Assembly (NCBI GenBank): GCA_038521825.1
Contig: JBCBKL010000018.1
Coordinates: 30,330-94,329 of the forward strand
DNA: 64,000 nt
DNA from: JBCBKL01 sp038521825
Lineage (GTDB): Bacteria; Pseudomonadota; Alphaproteobacteria; Rhodobacterales; Rhodobacteraceae
Direction: 5' to 3'
Shown here: piece by piece, positions 35,027 to 43,995 of the stretch
How the letters are laid out: each line of letters opens with the position of its first letter
How positions within the stretch are numbered: the stretch's first letter is position 1
Program-made: the position numbers and the translations under genes
Notes under the pieces: model-generated
Databases searched by the model: none
What the model was told of the DNA's origin: nothing
Seen by the model: the letters and a program-made list of their open reading frames with translations, nothing else

Positions 35027-35066
35027 TGTATGATCTATAATCCATCAATGGTAAATTGATCATACA
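35027..35066. promoter_or_regulatory. Nested inverted repeat upstream of the HTH regulator
   Basis: The outer arms TGTATGATC (35027-35035) and GATCATACA (35058-35066) are perfect, and inside them ATCAAT (35044-35049) pairs perfectly with ATTGAT (35055-35060). It lies 30-69 bases upstream of the minus-strand regulator and 128 bases before the plus-strand XRE gene. A regulator-binding site is the simplest reading. Confidence 0.65.
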
Positions 35067-35193
35067 ATAACGGCTACAATTTCACCCCTAGATGGAAAAT
35101 CTGTGCTCAAAAAATGTAAAAATTCACTCAATTGAACCAATGCGGGAAATCGAACATCCATGAGTGGAAGGCAAACCGGAGGTAATAAGTAGT

Positions 35194-35550
35194 ATGTCTC
35201 ACCCAGTAGATGTTCATGTTGGTCGTCGTTTGAAGCAGATCCGGACTCTCCGTCGCATGTCGCAGACGGATGTGGCTCGTCACCTGAATTTGTCATTTCA
35301 GCAGATTCAGAAATATGAAATCGGCTCTAACCGCATTGCGGCAAGCCGGCTGTACGAACTTTCGAAAATTCTAGGCGTTCCAACGTCTTACTTCTTTGAA
35401 GGTTTGCACGAGAGTGCAGATGACATGCCCCGCGATAAGGGCATCGACATCGTGACGGCGGTCGCCGCGATCGAAGACGAAAAGGTAAAGAGTCGAATTG
35501 TTACATTCATTGAAGATGTCTCTGGCATGACGGTCGCACGCCGCGCCTGA
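35194..35550 (+). CDS. XRE-family HTH regulator
   Basis: 118 residues. A classical five-helix HTH_3 domain at about 10-64 ('GRRLKQIRTLRRMSQTDVARHLNLSFQQIQKYEIGSNRI' pattern), then 'LYELSKILGVPTSYFFEGL', and a short tail of about 45 residues with unknown role. This form is common and often essential in alphaproteobacteria. The ATG at 35194 has GGAGGT eleven bases before it. Divergent from the LysR-type gene; a strong terminator follows, so it is a single-gene unit. Confidence 0.9.
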   Translation: MSHPVDVHVGRRLKQIRTLRRMSQTDVARHLNLSFQQIQKYEIGSNRIAASRLYELSKILGVPTSYFFEGLHESADDMPRDKGIDIVTAVAAIEDEKVKSRIVTFIEDVSGMTVARRA

Positions 35551-35579
35551 CATCTTTTCGCAAGTTTACTTGTCTGTGG

Positions 35580-35615
35580 AGCACCGCCTCGTTGTAGGCG
35601 GTGCTTTGCTTTTTT
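35580..35615 (+). terminator. Intrinsic terminator after the XRE gene
   Basis: A perfect 10-bp stem, AGCACCGCCT with AGGCGGTGCT around CGTTGT, followed by TTGCTTTTTT. Confidence 0.9.
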
Positions 35616-35811
35616 CGAATCGAGATCTGCGCGGATCACAAATTATTTGACCGATCAACAGACTGTTTCGATTCCGGTGGCATTCCGGACGAACAACGAC
35701 CCAAATGGCCCGAGAAATTTTCGAACATTTTGCCGCGCTCTCGTGAATATTTGTTGCGCTGCACCTGCAAAATGCCCTACATCACGCCAACTGGTTTTCA
35801 GGAGTTGAGAC

Positions 35812-37497
35812 ATGGCGCATGACGGACAGGACATTGAGTTTTTGCAAGCTCCGCTGCTTGACGATTTGCTGGCGCTGACCGGCGCTGCAATCGCACCGAT
35901 CGATGAGATTCTGACGCTGGCTACTGCCAAATTGAAAGACATGGTGACCGCTGACGGCCGCGTGTCGGGCAAGCTGATCGAAGCGAATCAGACCGCGGCA
36001 CACGGCCTCGCTTGGTTGGCTACATATGTGCAATCCCTTCGTGAGATGCAGAAATGGGCCGAGGCTCTCGATGCCCAAGGCAAGTTTGGTGAAACCGAAG
36101 CGCTGATTCACCAGATCGCATTCGGCGAATATCTCTGGCAGCTCCATGGCGGCCTGCAAATGAACCAGGGCGAAATCCTGCGGCTGCAGGATATGGGTCT
36201 TACGCAGGATGACATGCGCGGCATGATGAATCCTGCAGTCATGACGCTCTCGCAGCACGGCAACACCCAGGCGGCGCGCGTCCGCCTTGTGGCACTAATG
36301 CAAGAGCAAAGTGCCAATCTCACCGTAGGCGCCAGTGGGCTCGATGAAGAGCTCGAGATGATCCGCGAACAGTTCCGGCGGTATGCGATTGAAAAGGTAG
36401 AGCCGCATGCACATGAATGGCACCTCAAAGATGAACTGATCCCAATGGAGGTCATCGAAGAGCTGGCCGAGATGGGTGTCTTTGGCCTGACGATCCCCGA
36501 AGCGTACGGCGGCTTTGGTCTTTCAAAGGCATCCATGTGCGTCGTGTCCGAGGAACTGTCACGTGGCTATATCGGTGTGGGTAGCCTTGGTACGCGATCC
36601 GAGATCGCAGCCGAACTGATCATTGCTGGCGGCACGGACGCGCAGAAGGAAAAGTGGCTGCCAAAGCTCGCCTCGGGTGAAACGCTGCCGACTGCCGTCT
36701 TTACAGAACCAAACACTGGCTCGGATCTGGGCTCGTTGCGCACCCGCGCCGTCAAGGATGGCGACAGCTACCGCATCACCGGGAACAAGACGTGGATCAC
36801 GCACGCCTCCCGCACGCAGGTCATGACCCTGTTGGCGCGGACCGATCCCGACACGACCGATTATCGCGGCCTGTCTATGTTCCTGGCGGAAAAGACGCCG
36901 GGCACTGACGAACACCCCTTCCCGACCGAAGGCATGACCGGCGGCGAGATCGAAGTGCTGGGCTATCGCGGCATGAAGGAATACGAGATCGCCTTCGACA
37001 ATTTCGAGGTGAAGGGTGAAAACCTTTTGGGCGGCGAAGAAGGCAAAGGCTTCAAGCAGCTGATGGAGACGTTCGAGTCCGCACGCATTCAGACAGCGGC
37101 GCGTGCGATTGGCGTCGCCCAGTCGGCGCTCGATGTTGCGATGCAATACGCGCAGGAACGCAAGCAGTTCGGCAAGGCCCTGATCGAATTTCCCCGCGTC
37201 GCCAACAAGCTGGCAATGATGGCGGTAGAAATCATGATTGCGCGTCAGCTGACCTACTTCTCGGCTTTCGAAAAGGACGAAGGGAGGCGCTGCGATGTCG
37301 AGGCCGGCATGGCCAAGCTGTTGGGCGCCCGTGTGGCCTGGGCTGCGGCCGACAACGGCCTGCAGATCCACGGCGGAAACGGCTTTGCCCTTGAATACAA
37401 GATCAGTCGCATCCTGTGCGATGCGCGGATCCTGAACATCTTTGAGGGTGCCGCCGAAATTCAGGCTCAGGTCATCGCCCGCCGCCTGCTCGGCTAG
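35812..37497 (+). CDS. mcd: (2S)-methylsuccinyl-CoA dehydrogenase
   Basis: Oxidises methylsuccinyl-CoA to mesaconyl-CoA in the ethylmalonyl-CoA pathway, passing electrons to ETF. 561 residues: the ~155-residue N-terminal extension before the acyl-CoA dehydrogenase core sets Mcd apart from other members. The core shows 'FGLTIPEAYGGFG', 'TEPNTGSDLGSLRTRA', the FAD segment 'YRITGNKTWITHASR', 'ERKQFGKALIEFPRV', 'LQIHGGNGF' and the catalytic Glu in 'NIFEGAAEIQ'. A ribosome site (GGAG) precedes the ATG at 35812. Other pathway genes are not in this window. Confidence 0.9.
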   Translation: MAHDGQDIEFLQAPLLDDLLALTGAAIAPIDEILTLATAKLKDMVTADGRVSGKLIEANQTAAHGLAWLATYVQSLREMQKWAEALDAQGKFGETEALIHQIAFGEYLWQLHGGLQMNQGEILRLQDMGLTQDDMRGMMNPAVMTLSQHGNTQAARVRLVALMQEQSANLTVGASGLDEELEMIREQFRRYAIEKVEPHAHEWHLKDELIPMEVIEELAEMGVFGLTIPEAYGGFGLSKASMCVVSEELSRGYIGVGSLGTRSEIAAELIIAGGTDAQKEKWLPKLASGETLPTAVFTEPNTGSDLGSLRTRAVKDGDSYRITGNKTWITHASRTQVMTLLARTDPDTTDYRGLSMFLAEKTPGTDEHPFPTEGMTGGEIEVLGYRGMKEYEIAFDNFEVKGENLLGGEEGKGFKQLMETFESARIQTAARAIGVAQSALDVAMQYAQERKQFGKALIEFPRVANKLAMMAVEIMIARQLTYFSAFEKDEGRRCDVEAGMAKLLGARVAWAAADNGLQIHGGNGFALEYKISRILCDARILNIFEGAAEIQAQVIARRLLG

Positions 37498-37511
37498 CGG
37501 ACCCAAACAGA

Positions 37512-37539
37512 CCGCATCCGAATCCTGCTTCGGATGCGG
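37512..37539 (+). terminator. Hairpin after mcd
   Basis: A perfect 11-bp stem, CCGCATCCGAA with TTCGGATGCGG around TCCTGC, begins 15 bases after the mcd stop. It lacks a T-run, so it may protect the 3' end or need Rho. Confidence 0.6.
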
Positions 37540-37647
37540 CCACGTCACGATGCCTGTTTGTGCGCTGCTCGCGGCAAACCGCTCAATTTGCCGATAGCGG
37601 GAACGAATAGCCTTGCACCCGATGCTGCAGCGCAGTATCGCCATCGT

Positions 37648-38169
37648 ATGGCACGGGATTCCCTGACACCGAACGCATGGATCGTCGCAGGCCTTTCCCA
37701 ACTGGCCGAGCTTGGGCCCCAGGCCTTGCGGGCGGAGCCTTTGGCGCGTCACCTCGGCACGACGAAGGGTTCTTTTTACTGGCATTTCAAGGACGTACCG
37801 GCTTATCACGCCGCGCTTTTGCAGCATTGGCAGGCCCAAGCCTTTGGCGCCGTAGTCAACCTGATCGAAGATGATGCACCTGTCGCCGATCGGCTCAGAC
37901 GCTTCGGTGCACAAGTGCAGGCCGATCCTGTCGATCCGGCCCTGCGGGCATGGGCCCAGTCGGATGCGTCTGTCGCCGCGACGGTCGCCCAGGTAGATGA
38001 CGAACGCCTTAAGTACTTGTCGGCACTGATGTCTTCGCTTGGCATCACCAATCCGGATTACGCGCGCGCAGCCCTCGGTGCTTCGATCGGACTGCGGCAA
38101 ATGGGCGATGCGGATGCGGCGCAGAGTGCATATACATCCTTGATCGACGTGATTCTCGCATTGCGGTGA
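37648..38169 (+). CDS. TetR/AcrR-family regulator
   Basis: 173 residues. The N-terminal HTH is clear: 'WIVAGLSQLAELGPQALRAEPLARHLGTTKGSFYWHFKD' pattern at about 10-48. The C-terminal ligand domain is short and helical. Effector and target unknown. The ATG at 37648 is the start that begins the HTH in the usual place; upstream frame to 37534 runs through the mcd terminator region. It overlaps the META gene start (GTGA). Confidence 0.85.
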   Translation: MARDSLTPNAWIVAGLSQLAELGPQALRAEPLARHLGTTKGSFYWHFKDVPAYHAALLQHWQAQAFGAVVNLIEDDAPVADRLRRFGAQVQADPVDPALRAWAQSDASVAATVAQVDDERLKYLSALMSSLGITNPDYARAALGASIGLRQMGDADAAQSAYTSLIDVILALR

Positions 38170-38564
38170 CGATCCGGTTTGGCCTCGCGCTGGCGATCCT
38201 TGTGGCGCTCACTGCCTGCAGGAAGGACGAAACCGTCGCAGGATACGGCGGTGCGGGCAAGGTCTGGCGCCTCGTCGAACTCGATGACGCCACCTATCCA
38301 TATGATGTGACGCTTACCTTCCCTGAACGAGGCCTTGTTGCGGGAAAGGCCCCCTGCAATAGATACTCGGCCGAAATGGATATCCCCTATCCGTGGTTCG
38401 GCGTGGGGCCCATCCGATCGACGCATGCAACCTGCCCGGAACAAGCCGTCGAGAACGCGTATCTTGGGGCTCTCAAGACCATGACCCTTTCCGAAGTGTT
38501 GGGCGATACGCTGATCCTTCGCACGGATGACGGGCGCGAGATGGTTTTCAAATCGACCGACTGA
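38166..38564 (+). CDS. META-domain lipoprotein
   Basis: 132 residues. A short signal with lipobox 'VALTAC' (Cys at about 18) predicts an outer-membrane or periplasmic lipoprotein. The mature part, 'KVWRLVELDDATYPYDVTLTFPE' pattern with 'GKAPCNRYSA', is the META (HslJ-like) fold, with a Cys pair 'APCNRY' and 'THATCPEQ'. Start is GTG, overlapping the TetR stop. Function of META proteins is poorly known; HslJ is linked to stress or novobiocin resistance. Confidence 0.8.
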   Translation: MTIRFGLALAILVALTACRKDETVAGYGGAGKVWRLVELDDATYPYDVTLTFPERGLVAGKAPCNRYSAEMDIPYPWFGVGPIRSTHATCPEQAVENAYLGALKTMTLSEVLGDTLILRTDDGREMVFKSTD

Positions 38565-39273
38565 AGGTACCCACAAAGCGCTCTCGCGCCTCGGGCAGCG
38601 GTTTTGACCCAAGGCTGGGCGCCAATCTTTCGGCCAGAAAAAACCCTGTGACCTGCAGGGCCTCCCGGATTTCCGCATCGTCGGCAGCGCCCTCGCCCCG
38701 CATCACCGGCGGCAAAGGCAGCAACCGGTCGGCCCACTCCCCCGCCCCGGCCGTTGAAACCGCCCGGCCGGTCTTGGGTGACACATAGGCCAGCCCCTCT
38801 TTCGCGCCGGTCGCGGCACAGCTCGACAAATCGAGGCCGAAGCCAGTTTCGCCAAGAAGCGCGATTTCCCAACGAAGATATGCAAGTGGCCAGAGATCGG
38901 TCTGTTCAAGCAGGTCCAGCAATTGCTCGGTACGCTGATAAAGCTCCGGATGCGCCTCGCGTTCGGGCAGGCAAAACCCGATCAGGCCAGTTACCGCGTT
39001 AAGGCCTGCCAGCGCCAAACGGCTGCCCATAACCTGCGCAGTGCGGCTGCGCATCAACTCGACCGTATAGGTCCCGATGTGGTCCTCAAGCCGCGCGCGC
39101 CATGTCACGTCAAGCTGGGCGCCTGGCTGCAGAATTGGCGCAATCTTGCGGCTGGTCCCGCCACGCACGACGCCAGCGTGCCGACCTTTCGTCGGGGTAA
39201 ACACGTCGATAATCGCGCTTGTCTCACCGTGCCGCCGAGTGCTGAGCAATATACCTTGGTCACGCCAATCCAT
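38548..39273 (-). CDS. recO: DNA repair protein RecO
   Basis: Helps RecR load RecA at gaps in the RecF pathway and anneals single strands. 241 residues. N-terminal OB-fold 'DQGILLSTRRHGETSAIIDVFT' pattern, 'KGRHAGVVRGGTSRK' near 29-43 and the helical C-part with 'LRWEIALLGETGFGLDLSSC' are typical. One Cys pair for the zinc site of other RecO proteins is only partly kept. The Met at 39273 fits the OB-fold start. It is last in the rpoZ-to-recO run and overlaps the META gene tail. Confidence 0.92.
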   Translation of the reverse strand: MDWRDQGILLSTRRHGETSAIIDVFTPTKGRHAGVVRGGTSRKIAPILQPGAQLDVTWRARLEDHIGTYTVELMRSRTAQVMGSRLALAGLNAVTGLIGFCLPEREAHPELYQRTEQLLDLLEQTDLWPLAYLRWEIALLGETGFGLDLSSCAATGAKEGLAYVSPKTGRAVSTAGAGEWADRLLPLPPVMRGEGAADDAEIREALQVTGFFLAERLAPSLGSKPLPEARERFVGTFSRSI

Positions 39274-39314
39274 AGGGTCAGGCTGTTGTGTGATCCCGGC
39301 GAATGCAAGCCCGC

Positions 39315-39644
39315 TCAACCAAGCCCAACCTCATCCAGCATATGCCGCCCCCGCCGATCCTCGACCTCGATCACCCAGATATCCGGGTCGAAGCCGGTCT
39401 GGCGCTGTGCGGCGGCGTCAACTTCGGCTTCGTCTCCGGCGCTCAGCTCCTGCCACTCGCGGATACCGCTCATCAGGTCAAAGCCCCGCTGATAGAGCAC
39501 CGCCCGGCCATCAAGGGTGTTGAGTTTAACCAGAACCGCCCCGGCCGTATCATCACCATGAACCGCGACAAAGGCCGGGATATCCGCCAGCCGCAGCCGG
39601 GCCAGATAGGCATCCACCCAAAAGCGTGATGTCAGGCGGGCCAT
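39315..39644 (-). CDS. DUF1491-family protein
   Basis: 109 residues of a small family found between era and recO in this group. Visible features: 'LTSRFWVDAYLARL' at the start, 'VKLNTLDGRAVLYQRGFDLM' near 39-58 and 'DPDIWVIEVEDRRGRHMLDE' near 86-105. No function is established. Its place in an operon of rnc, era and recO suggests an RNA or DNA related role, which is only guilt by association. Confidence 0.8.
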   Translation of the reverse strand: MARLTSRFWVDAYLARLRLADIPAFVAVHGDDTAGAVLVKLNTLDGRAVLYQRGFDLMSGIREWQELSAGDEAEVDAAAQRQTGFDPDIWVIEVEDRRGRHMLDEVGLG

Positions 39645-39668
39645 GTCTGGTCCACCCTGTCCACGGGG

Positions 39669-40577
39669 CTAGCCATCGCCATCACGAAAATTGAGACCCA
39701 TTTCCGAATAGCGCTCGGCCTCTTCCTGCCAGCGCTCACGCACCTTGACCTGCAGGAACAGATGCACGCGGCGTTCCATAAAGGTCTCCAGCTCTTCGCG
39801 CGCCGCCTTGCTGACCGCCTTGATCGTCTCGCCGCCCTTGCCCAGAACGATGCCCTTATGCCCGTCGCGCATTACATAGATCACCTGATCGATGCGGGCC
39901 GATCCATCGTTGCGCTCTTCCCAGTTCTCCGTCTCGACAGTCAGTTGATAAGGCAACTCCTGATGCAGGCGCAGAGTCAGCTTTTCGCGTGTCATCTCGG
40001 CCGCCAGCATCCGCATCGGCAGATCGGCAATCTGGTCTTCGGGATAAAGCCACGGGCCTTCGGGCAATTGCCCGGCCAGCCATTCGCGCAGATCGTCGAC
40101 GCCATAGCCCTTTTCGGCGGAAATCATGAAGGTTTCGGCAAAGTCAAAGCGCTCGTTCAGGTCTTTGCTGAGGCCAAGCAGTACAGGGGCCTCGACCCGG
40201 TCGATTTTGTTGATGGCCAGCGCAACGGTCCGCCCCTCACCGATCTCGGCGAGGTTCTCCAGAATGCGGGTGACACCATCGGTGATGCCGCGATGCGCCT
40301 CGACCAGCAGCACAATAACATCCGCATCCGCCGCTCCGCCCCACGCGGCAGCCACCATCGCGCGATCAAGTCGGCGGCGCGGCTGGAACAGGCCAGGGGT
40401 ATCAACAAAGACGATCTGGCTTTCGTCCTCCATCGCGACGCCACGAATGCGGGCGCGGGTGGTCTGAACCTTATGGGTGACGATCGACACCTTGGCCCCA
40501 ACCATCCGGTTGAGCAGGGTCGATTTGCCTGCATTCGGCTCGCCGATCAGGGCGACAAAACCCGCGCGCGTTGTCAT
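39669..40577 (-). CDS. era: GTPase Era
   Basis: Essential GTPase that binds the 3' end of 16S rRNA in 30S assembly. 302 residues. G1 'GEPNAGKST' at 12-20, G2 with 'TTRARIRG', G3 'DTPGL', G4 'NKID', and the C-terminal KH domain with 'VLGKGGETIKAVSKAAREELE' pattern. The Met at 40577 is used; the longer frame overlaps rnc. Coupled to rnc by a four-base overlap. Confidence 0.96.
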   Translation of the reverse strand: MTTRAGFVALIGEPNAGKSTLLNRMVGAKVSIVTHKVQTTRARIRGVAMEDESQIVFVDTPGLFQPRRRLDRAMVAAAWGGAADADVIVLLVEAHRGITDGVTRILENLAEIGEGRTVALAINKIDRVEAPVLLGLSKDLNERFDFAETFMISAEKGYGVDDLREWLAGQLPEGPWLYPEDQIADLPMRMLAAEMTREKLTLRLHQELPYQLTVETENWEERNDGSARIDQVIYVMRDGHKGIVLGKGGETIKAVSKAAREELETFMERRVHLFLQVKVRERWQEEAERYSEMGLNFRDGDG

Positions 40578-41260
40578 GTTTCGCTCTCCAGTTGGCTCAG
40601 CAGGGCCTTTGCCGCAGATTGCTGCGCCTCGCGTTTCGACCCCGCCGTTGCCTCTGCGGATTGCCCGGTCTTGAGCCTGACTACAATGGTAAACACCGGT
40701 GCATGATCCGGTCCGCTGCGTGACACCTCCTGGTAGTCGGGCGGCGGCATGCCCCGGGCCTGCGACCATTCCTGAAGCGCTGTCTTGGGATCGCGAGCAT
40801 CGGCCTCGACCGTGTTGATACGGCTCGACCAGAGTGAAAGGATGGTCTCGCGCGCCGCCGTGAGCCCACCATCCCGGTAGATTGCCGCAATCACGGCCTC
40901 CATTGCGTCCCCTAAAAGCGCCTGCTTACGCCGGCCGCCCGACATCATCTCGGACCGGCCGAGGCGCAGAACCGCGCCCAGATCAATCTCCCGGGCAATG
41001 TCTGCGCAGGTCTCTTTGCGGACCAGCGCATTGTATCGCGGTGCGAGCGTGCCTTCGGAGGCCGAGGTGTCGGCATCCAGCAACGTCTCCGCCATGACCA
41101 GCCCCAAGACCCGGTCACCCAGAAACTCGAGGCGCTGGTTATCGGCCCGGTCCGCTGTTGAAAAAGATGGATGGGTCAGGGCGCGGATCAGCACGGCGGG
41201 CTGACGGAACTCGTAGCCAAGGCGGCTTTGAAAGGCGATAAGGTCAGCCGATTGCTTCAA
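40574..41260 (-). CDS. rnc: Ribonuclease III
   Basis: Processes double-stranded RNA such as rRNA precursors. 228 residues. RNase III signature 'NQRLEFLGDRVLGLV' near 41-55 with the metal-binding Glu and Asp, 'LLGDAMEAVIAAIYRDGG' near 114-131 with the second pair, and a C-terminal dsRNA-binding domain with 'GSKREAQQSAAKALLSQL'. Overlaps lepB and era by four bases each. Confidence 0.96.
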   Translation of the reverse strand: MKQSADLIAFQSRLGYEFRQPAVLIRALTHPSFSTADRADNQRLEFLGDRVLGLVMAETLLDADTSASEGTLAPRYNALVRKETCADIAREIDLGAVLRLGRSEMMSGGRRKQALLGDAMEAVIAAIYRDGGLTAARETILSLWSSRINTVEADARDPKTALQEWSQARGMPPPDYQEVSRSGPDHAPVFTIVVRLKTGQSAEATAGSKREAQQSAAKALLSQLESET

Positions 41261-42081
41261 TCGATCCTCTTAAAGAAACGGTCGCCGCGCCAGGTCCAGA
41301 AAAACAGCATCGACCGGCCTGCGGACGAGAACATGATGCGGTCCGCCCGACCGATCAGGTTTTCGTAGGGAACAAAGCCAACCCCACCGGCCAGTTGCGC
41401 CATCCGGCTGTCGGCAGAGTTGTCGCGGTTGTCCCCCATAAAGAAATAGTGGCCATCAGGAACAAGAAAGACGCCCACATTATCGGTCGACCGGGCCCCA
41501 ACATTCAGGACGATATGTTCCGTTCCTTCTGGCAGGGCTTCGGTGAACCGGGACTTGGTGCACGTGCCACCCAGACCAACCGGCCCGTTTTCGCACCGCG
41601 GCAAGAGCTGCTGTGGGCCTTGCGCCGCCATCTCCTCGACAAAAACGCCAGCGGCTTCCTGCGGCAGGGGTTGGTCGTTGATGAGGACCAAGCCATCCTG
41701 CACTTCGATCCGATCACCCGGCATACCGATCAGGCGCTTGATGTAGTCGCTACCCGAAACCGGATGACGGAACACCACCACATCGCCACGCTTCGGTTCA
41801 CCGCCGAACAGACGGCTGTTTTCGCCATCAAAGATCCCGCACACGTCCTTGGCGTCGATCCCCGCAAAGGGCAGCGACGGGCACGATGCATAGGAATAGC
41901 CGTAGGACATCTTGTTAACGAACAGAAAGTCCCCGATCAGCAACGTTTCCTTCATCGACCCCGACGGGATCCAGAACGGCTGAAAAAACAGGGTTCGGAA
42001 CACCCCCGCGATCAGCAGCGCATAGACGATGGTCTTGATCGTCTCGACAAAGGCATTCTGAGGCTTGTCTTTCGCGGCCAT
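41257..42081 (-). CDS. lepB: Signal peptidase I
   Basis: Removes signal peptides of exported proteins at the inner membrane. 274 residues. A membrane helix near 13-31 is followed by the Ser in 'FWIPSGSMKETLLIGDFLFV' (Ser42) and the Lys in 'DYIKRLIGMPGD', the Ser/Lys dyad; later boxes 'VPDGHYFFMGDNRDNSADSR' complete the family pattern. Start at 42081. An insert with a Cys pair near 68-78 ('YASCPSL--DAKDVCG') recalls the class with a disulfide. Confidence 0.95.
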   Translation of the reverse strand: MAAKDKPQNAFVETIKTIVYALLIAGVFRTLFFQPFWIPSGSMKETLLIGDFLFVNKMSYGYSYASCPSLPFAGIDAKDVCGIFDGENSRLFGGEPKRGDVVVFRHPVSGSDYIKRLIGMPGDRIEVQDGLVLINDQPLPQEAAGVFVEEMAAQGPQQLLPRCENGPVGLGGTCTKSRFTEALPEGTEHIVLNVGARSTDNVGVFLVPDGHYFFMGDNRDNSADSRMAQLAGGVGFVPYENLIGRADRIMFSSAGRSMLFFWTWRGDRFFKRID

Positions 42082-42139
42082 GTTGGGAAAGTCCTGCTCT
42101 GGTTGATTGGGTGGGTTCTGCGCGTGGTGGCCCGCACTG

Positions 42140-42565
42140 TCAAGATCGTGCCAGGGGCGGCGCCTCATCAACTTTTCTCGCCTCGATGACGACAAAGGCC
42201 TGCGCCCATGGATGGTCGTCGGTCAGTGTGACATGAATGATCGCTTCATGCCCCGCCGGGGTCATCTCTTTCAGCCGCTCGGCGGCCCAGCCTGTCACTT
42301 CCATGATAGGCTGACCTGTCGAAAGATTGCGCACGGCCATGTCTTTCCATGCGATCCCCATGCGCAGTCCGGTGCCAAGCGCCTTGGAACAGGCCTCTTT
42401 CGCGGCCCAGCGTTTGGCATAGGTGCCTGCCGTGTCGCGCCGGCGCTCGGCCTTGGTTTGTTCGATGGGGGTAAAAACGCGATCGCGGAACCGATCTCCA
42501 AAGCGATCGAGCGTGCCCTGGATCCGCTCGATATTGGCAAGATCGGTGCCGATACCAAGGATCAT
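42140..42565 (-). CDS. acpS: Holo-[acyl-carrier-protein] synthase
   Basis: Transfers phosphopantetheine from CoA to ACP. 141 residues. 'ILGIGTDLANIERI' with the Mg-binding Asp8, 'RWAAKEACSKALGTG' with the Glu at about 58, and 'AIIHVTLTDDHPWAQAFVV' near the end are conserved. The start at 42565 is overlapped by the LysE stop; longer frames are rejected. Confidence 0.95.
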   Translation of the reverse strand: MILGIGTDLANIERIQGTLDRFGDRFRDRVFTPIEQTKAERRRDTAGTYAKRWAAKEACSKALGTGLRMGIAWKDMAVRNLSTGQPIMEVTGWAAERLKEMTPAGHEAIIHVTLTDDHPWAQAFVVIEARKVDEAPPLARS

Positions 42566-43182
42566 CGCGCAAAGGCCGAACGCAGCATGCCAAGGCTTGC
42601 CGCCGCAAAAAGGCCCGCAACCACGCCATCGACCCAACGGCGGACCCGACGATAACCCCGCATGACGCCGTTCTGCGAGAAAAGCAGCGCCCAGCCGCAG
42701 GCGTTCACCAGCCCGATCAGACCACACAGAATCGTCGCCGCGATTACCGCCGCAATACCGTCGGTGGGATCAAGGCCGACCGACAGGGCGGCCATCCAGG
42801 CAAAGACGGCCTTGGGGTTCGACATGTTAAGAATCACGCCGCGAAAAAACCAGCGTTGCGCCGAAACCTGCGGTGCGCGCATCTCGCCGGGCCGCACTGC
42901 GGACCTTGCCGACTGAAACGCCAACCACAGCAGATAGGCCGCGCCAAGCAGCTTGAGCACGAACAGCGCCTGCGCCGAGGTCTGCAGCACCGCTCCGACG
43001 CCAGTTGCTGCCAAAAGCCCCCAAAACCAAAGCCCGAGCGACAGACCCAATGCAAAGATCAGACCAACCCGCCGCCCATGCGTCACCGCGACGGTTGCCG
43101 CTGCGAGGTTTGCAGGGCCTGGCGATGCGGCCACGATGACAAACGCGGCCCCGACGGCCGCCAAGGTGCCGAAATCGATCAT
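42562..43182 (-). CDS. LysE/RhtB-family exporter
   Basis: 206 residues, five to six hydrophobic segments, with 'SPGPANLAAATVAVTHGRRVGL' near 20-41 and 'NPKAVFAWMAAL' near 121-132 as in amino-acid exporters of this family. Substrate unknown. It interrupts the pdxJ-acpS order of the conserved operon and overlaps both neighbours by four bases, so it has been taken into the transcript. Confidence 0.88.
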   Translation of the reverse strand: MIDFGTLAAVGAAFVIVAASPGPANLAAATVAVTHGRRVGLIFALGLSLGLWFWGLLAATGVGAVLQTSAQALFVLKLLGAAYLLWLAFQSARSAVRPGEMRAPQVSAQRWFFRGVILNMSNPKAVFAWMAALSVGLDPTDGIAAVIAATILCGLIGLVNACGWALLFSQNGVMRGYRRVRRWVDGVVAGLFAAASLGMLRSAFAR

Positions 43183-43928
43183 GACCGCGCCTCGTCCATC
43201 AGGCGTCGCATCTCGCGAATGGCGGGTTCAAGACCCAGAAAAATTGCCTCGCCGATCAGGAAGTGGCCGATGTTGAGCTCCATCACCTCGGGCAGCGTGG
43301 CAACGGCTTGAACCGTTTCGTAATTCAGCCCGTGGCCTGCATGCACCTCAAGCCCCAGTGAATGTCCGAACGCCGCCATGTCGGTCAATGCCTGCAACTC
43401 GACGTCGCGATCGTCGAAACGCCCTTCGGCATGGGCGTCGCAATAGCCTCCGGTGTGTAACTCGATCACCTCGGCTCCGATGCGGTGCGCCGCTTCGATC
43501 TGGCGGCGGTCGGCGGCGATAAAGATCGACACCCGGCATCCGACCTCGCGCAGTGGCGCGATGAAATGGGCAAGGCGGTTTTCGTCTTTGGCCACTTCGA
43601 GTCCGCCTTCGGTCGTTCGTTCCTCGCGCTTTTCAGGCACGATGCAGACCGCGTGAGGTTTGTGGCGCAGGGCGATCTGCTGCATCTCGTCCGTGGCGGC
43701 CATCTCGAAATTCAGGGGCAGGCTGAGGACGTTCATCAACCCCTCGATATCGGCGTCCGAGATATGGCGGCGGTCTTCGCGCAGATGCGCGGTGATGCCG
43801 TCGGCCCCCGCCTCTTCTGCCAGCTTGGCCGCGCGCAGCGGATCAGGATAGTCGCCGCCCCGTGCGTTACGGACAGTGGCAACGTGGTCGATATTCACGC
43901 CAAGGCGAAGCTTGTGTTGCTGGGTCAT
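43179..43928 (-). CDS. pdxJ: Pyridoxine 5'-phosphate synthase
   Basis: Condenses 1-deoxyxylulose 5-phosphate with 3-amino-2-oxopropyl phosphate to make vitamin B6. 249 residues. 'LGVNIDHVATVRNARGG' near 9-25, 'GITAHLREDRRHI' near 44-56, 'ELHTGGY' near 162-168 and 'NIGHFLIGEAIFLGL' near 219-233 are family boxes. Start at 43928. Second gene after DUF2062 in the long minus operon. Confidence 0.96.
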   Translation of the reverse strand: MTQQHKLRLGVNIDHVATVRNARGGDYPDPLRAAKLAEEAGADGITAHLREDRRHISDADIEGLMNVLSLPLNFEMAATDEMQQIALRHKPHAVCIVPEKREERTTEGGLEVAKDENRLAHFIAPLREVGCRVSIFIAADRRQIEAAHRIGAEVIELHTGGYCDAHAEGRFDDRDVELQALTDMAAFGHSLGLEVHAGHGLNYETVQAVATLPEVMELNIGHFLIGEAIFLGLEPAIREMRRLMDEARS

Positions 43929-43995
43929 GCCGGACCTTTCCCGATGAATCGATGAGAACCTAGTGCGTTGTTCCGCAGGATGAAATGGGGCCGCG

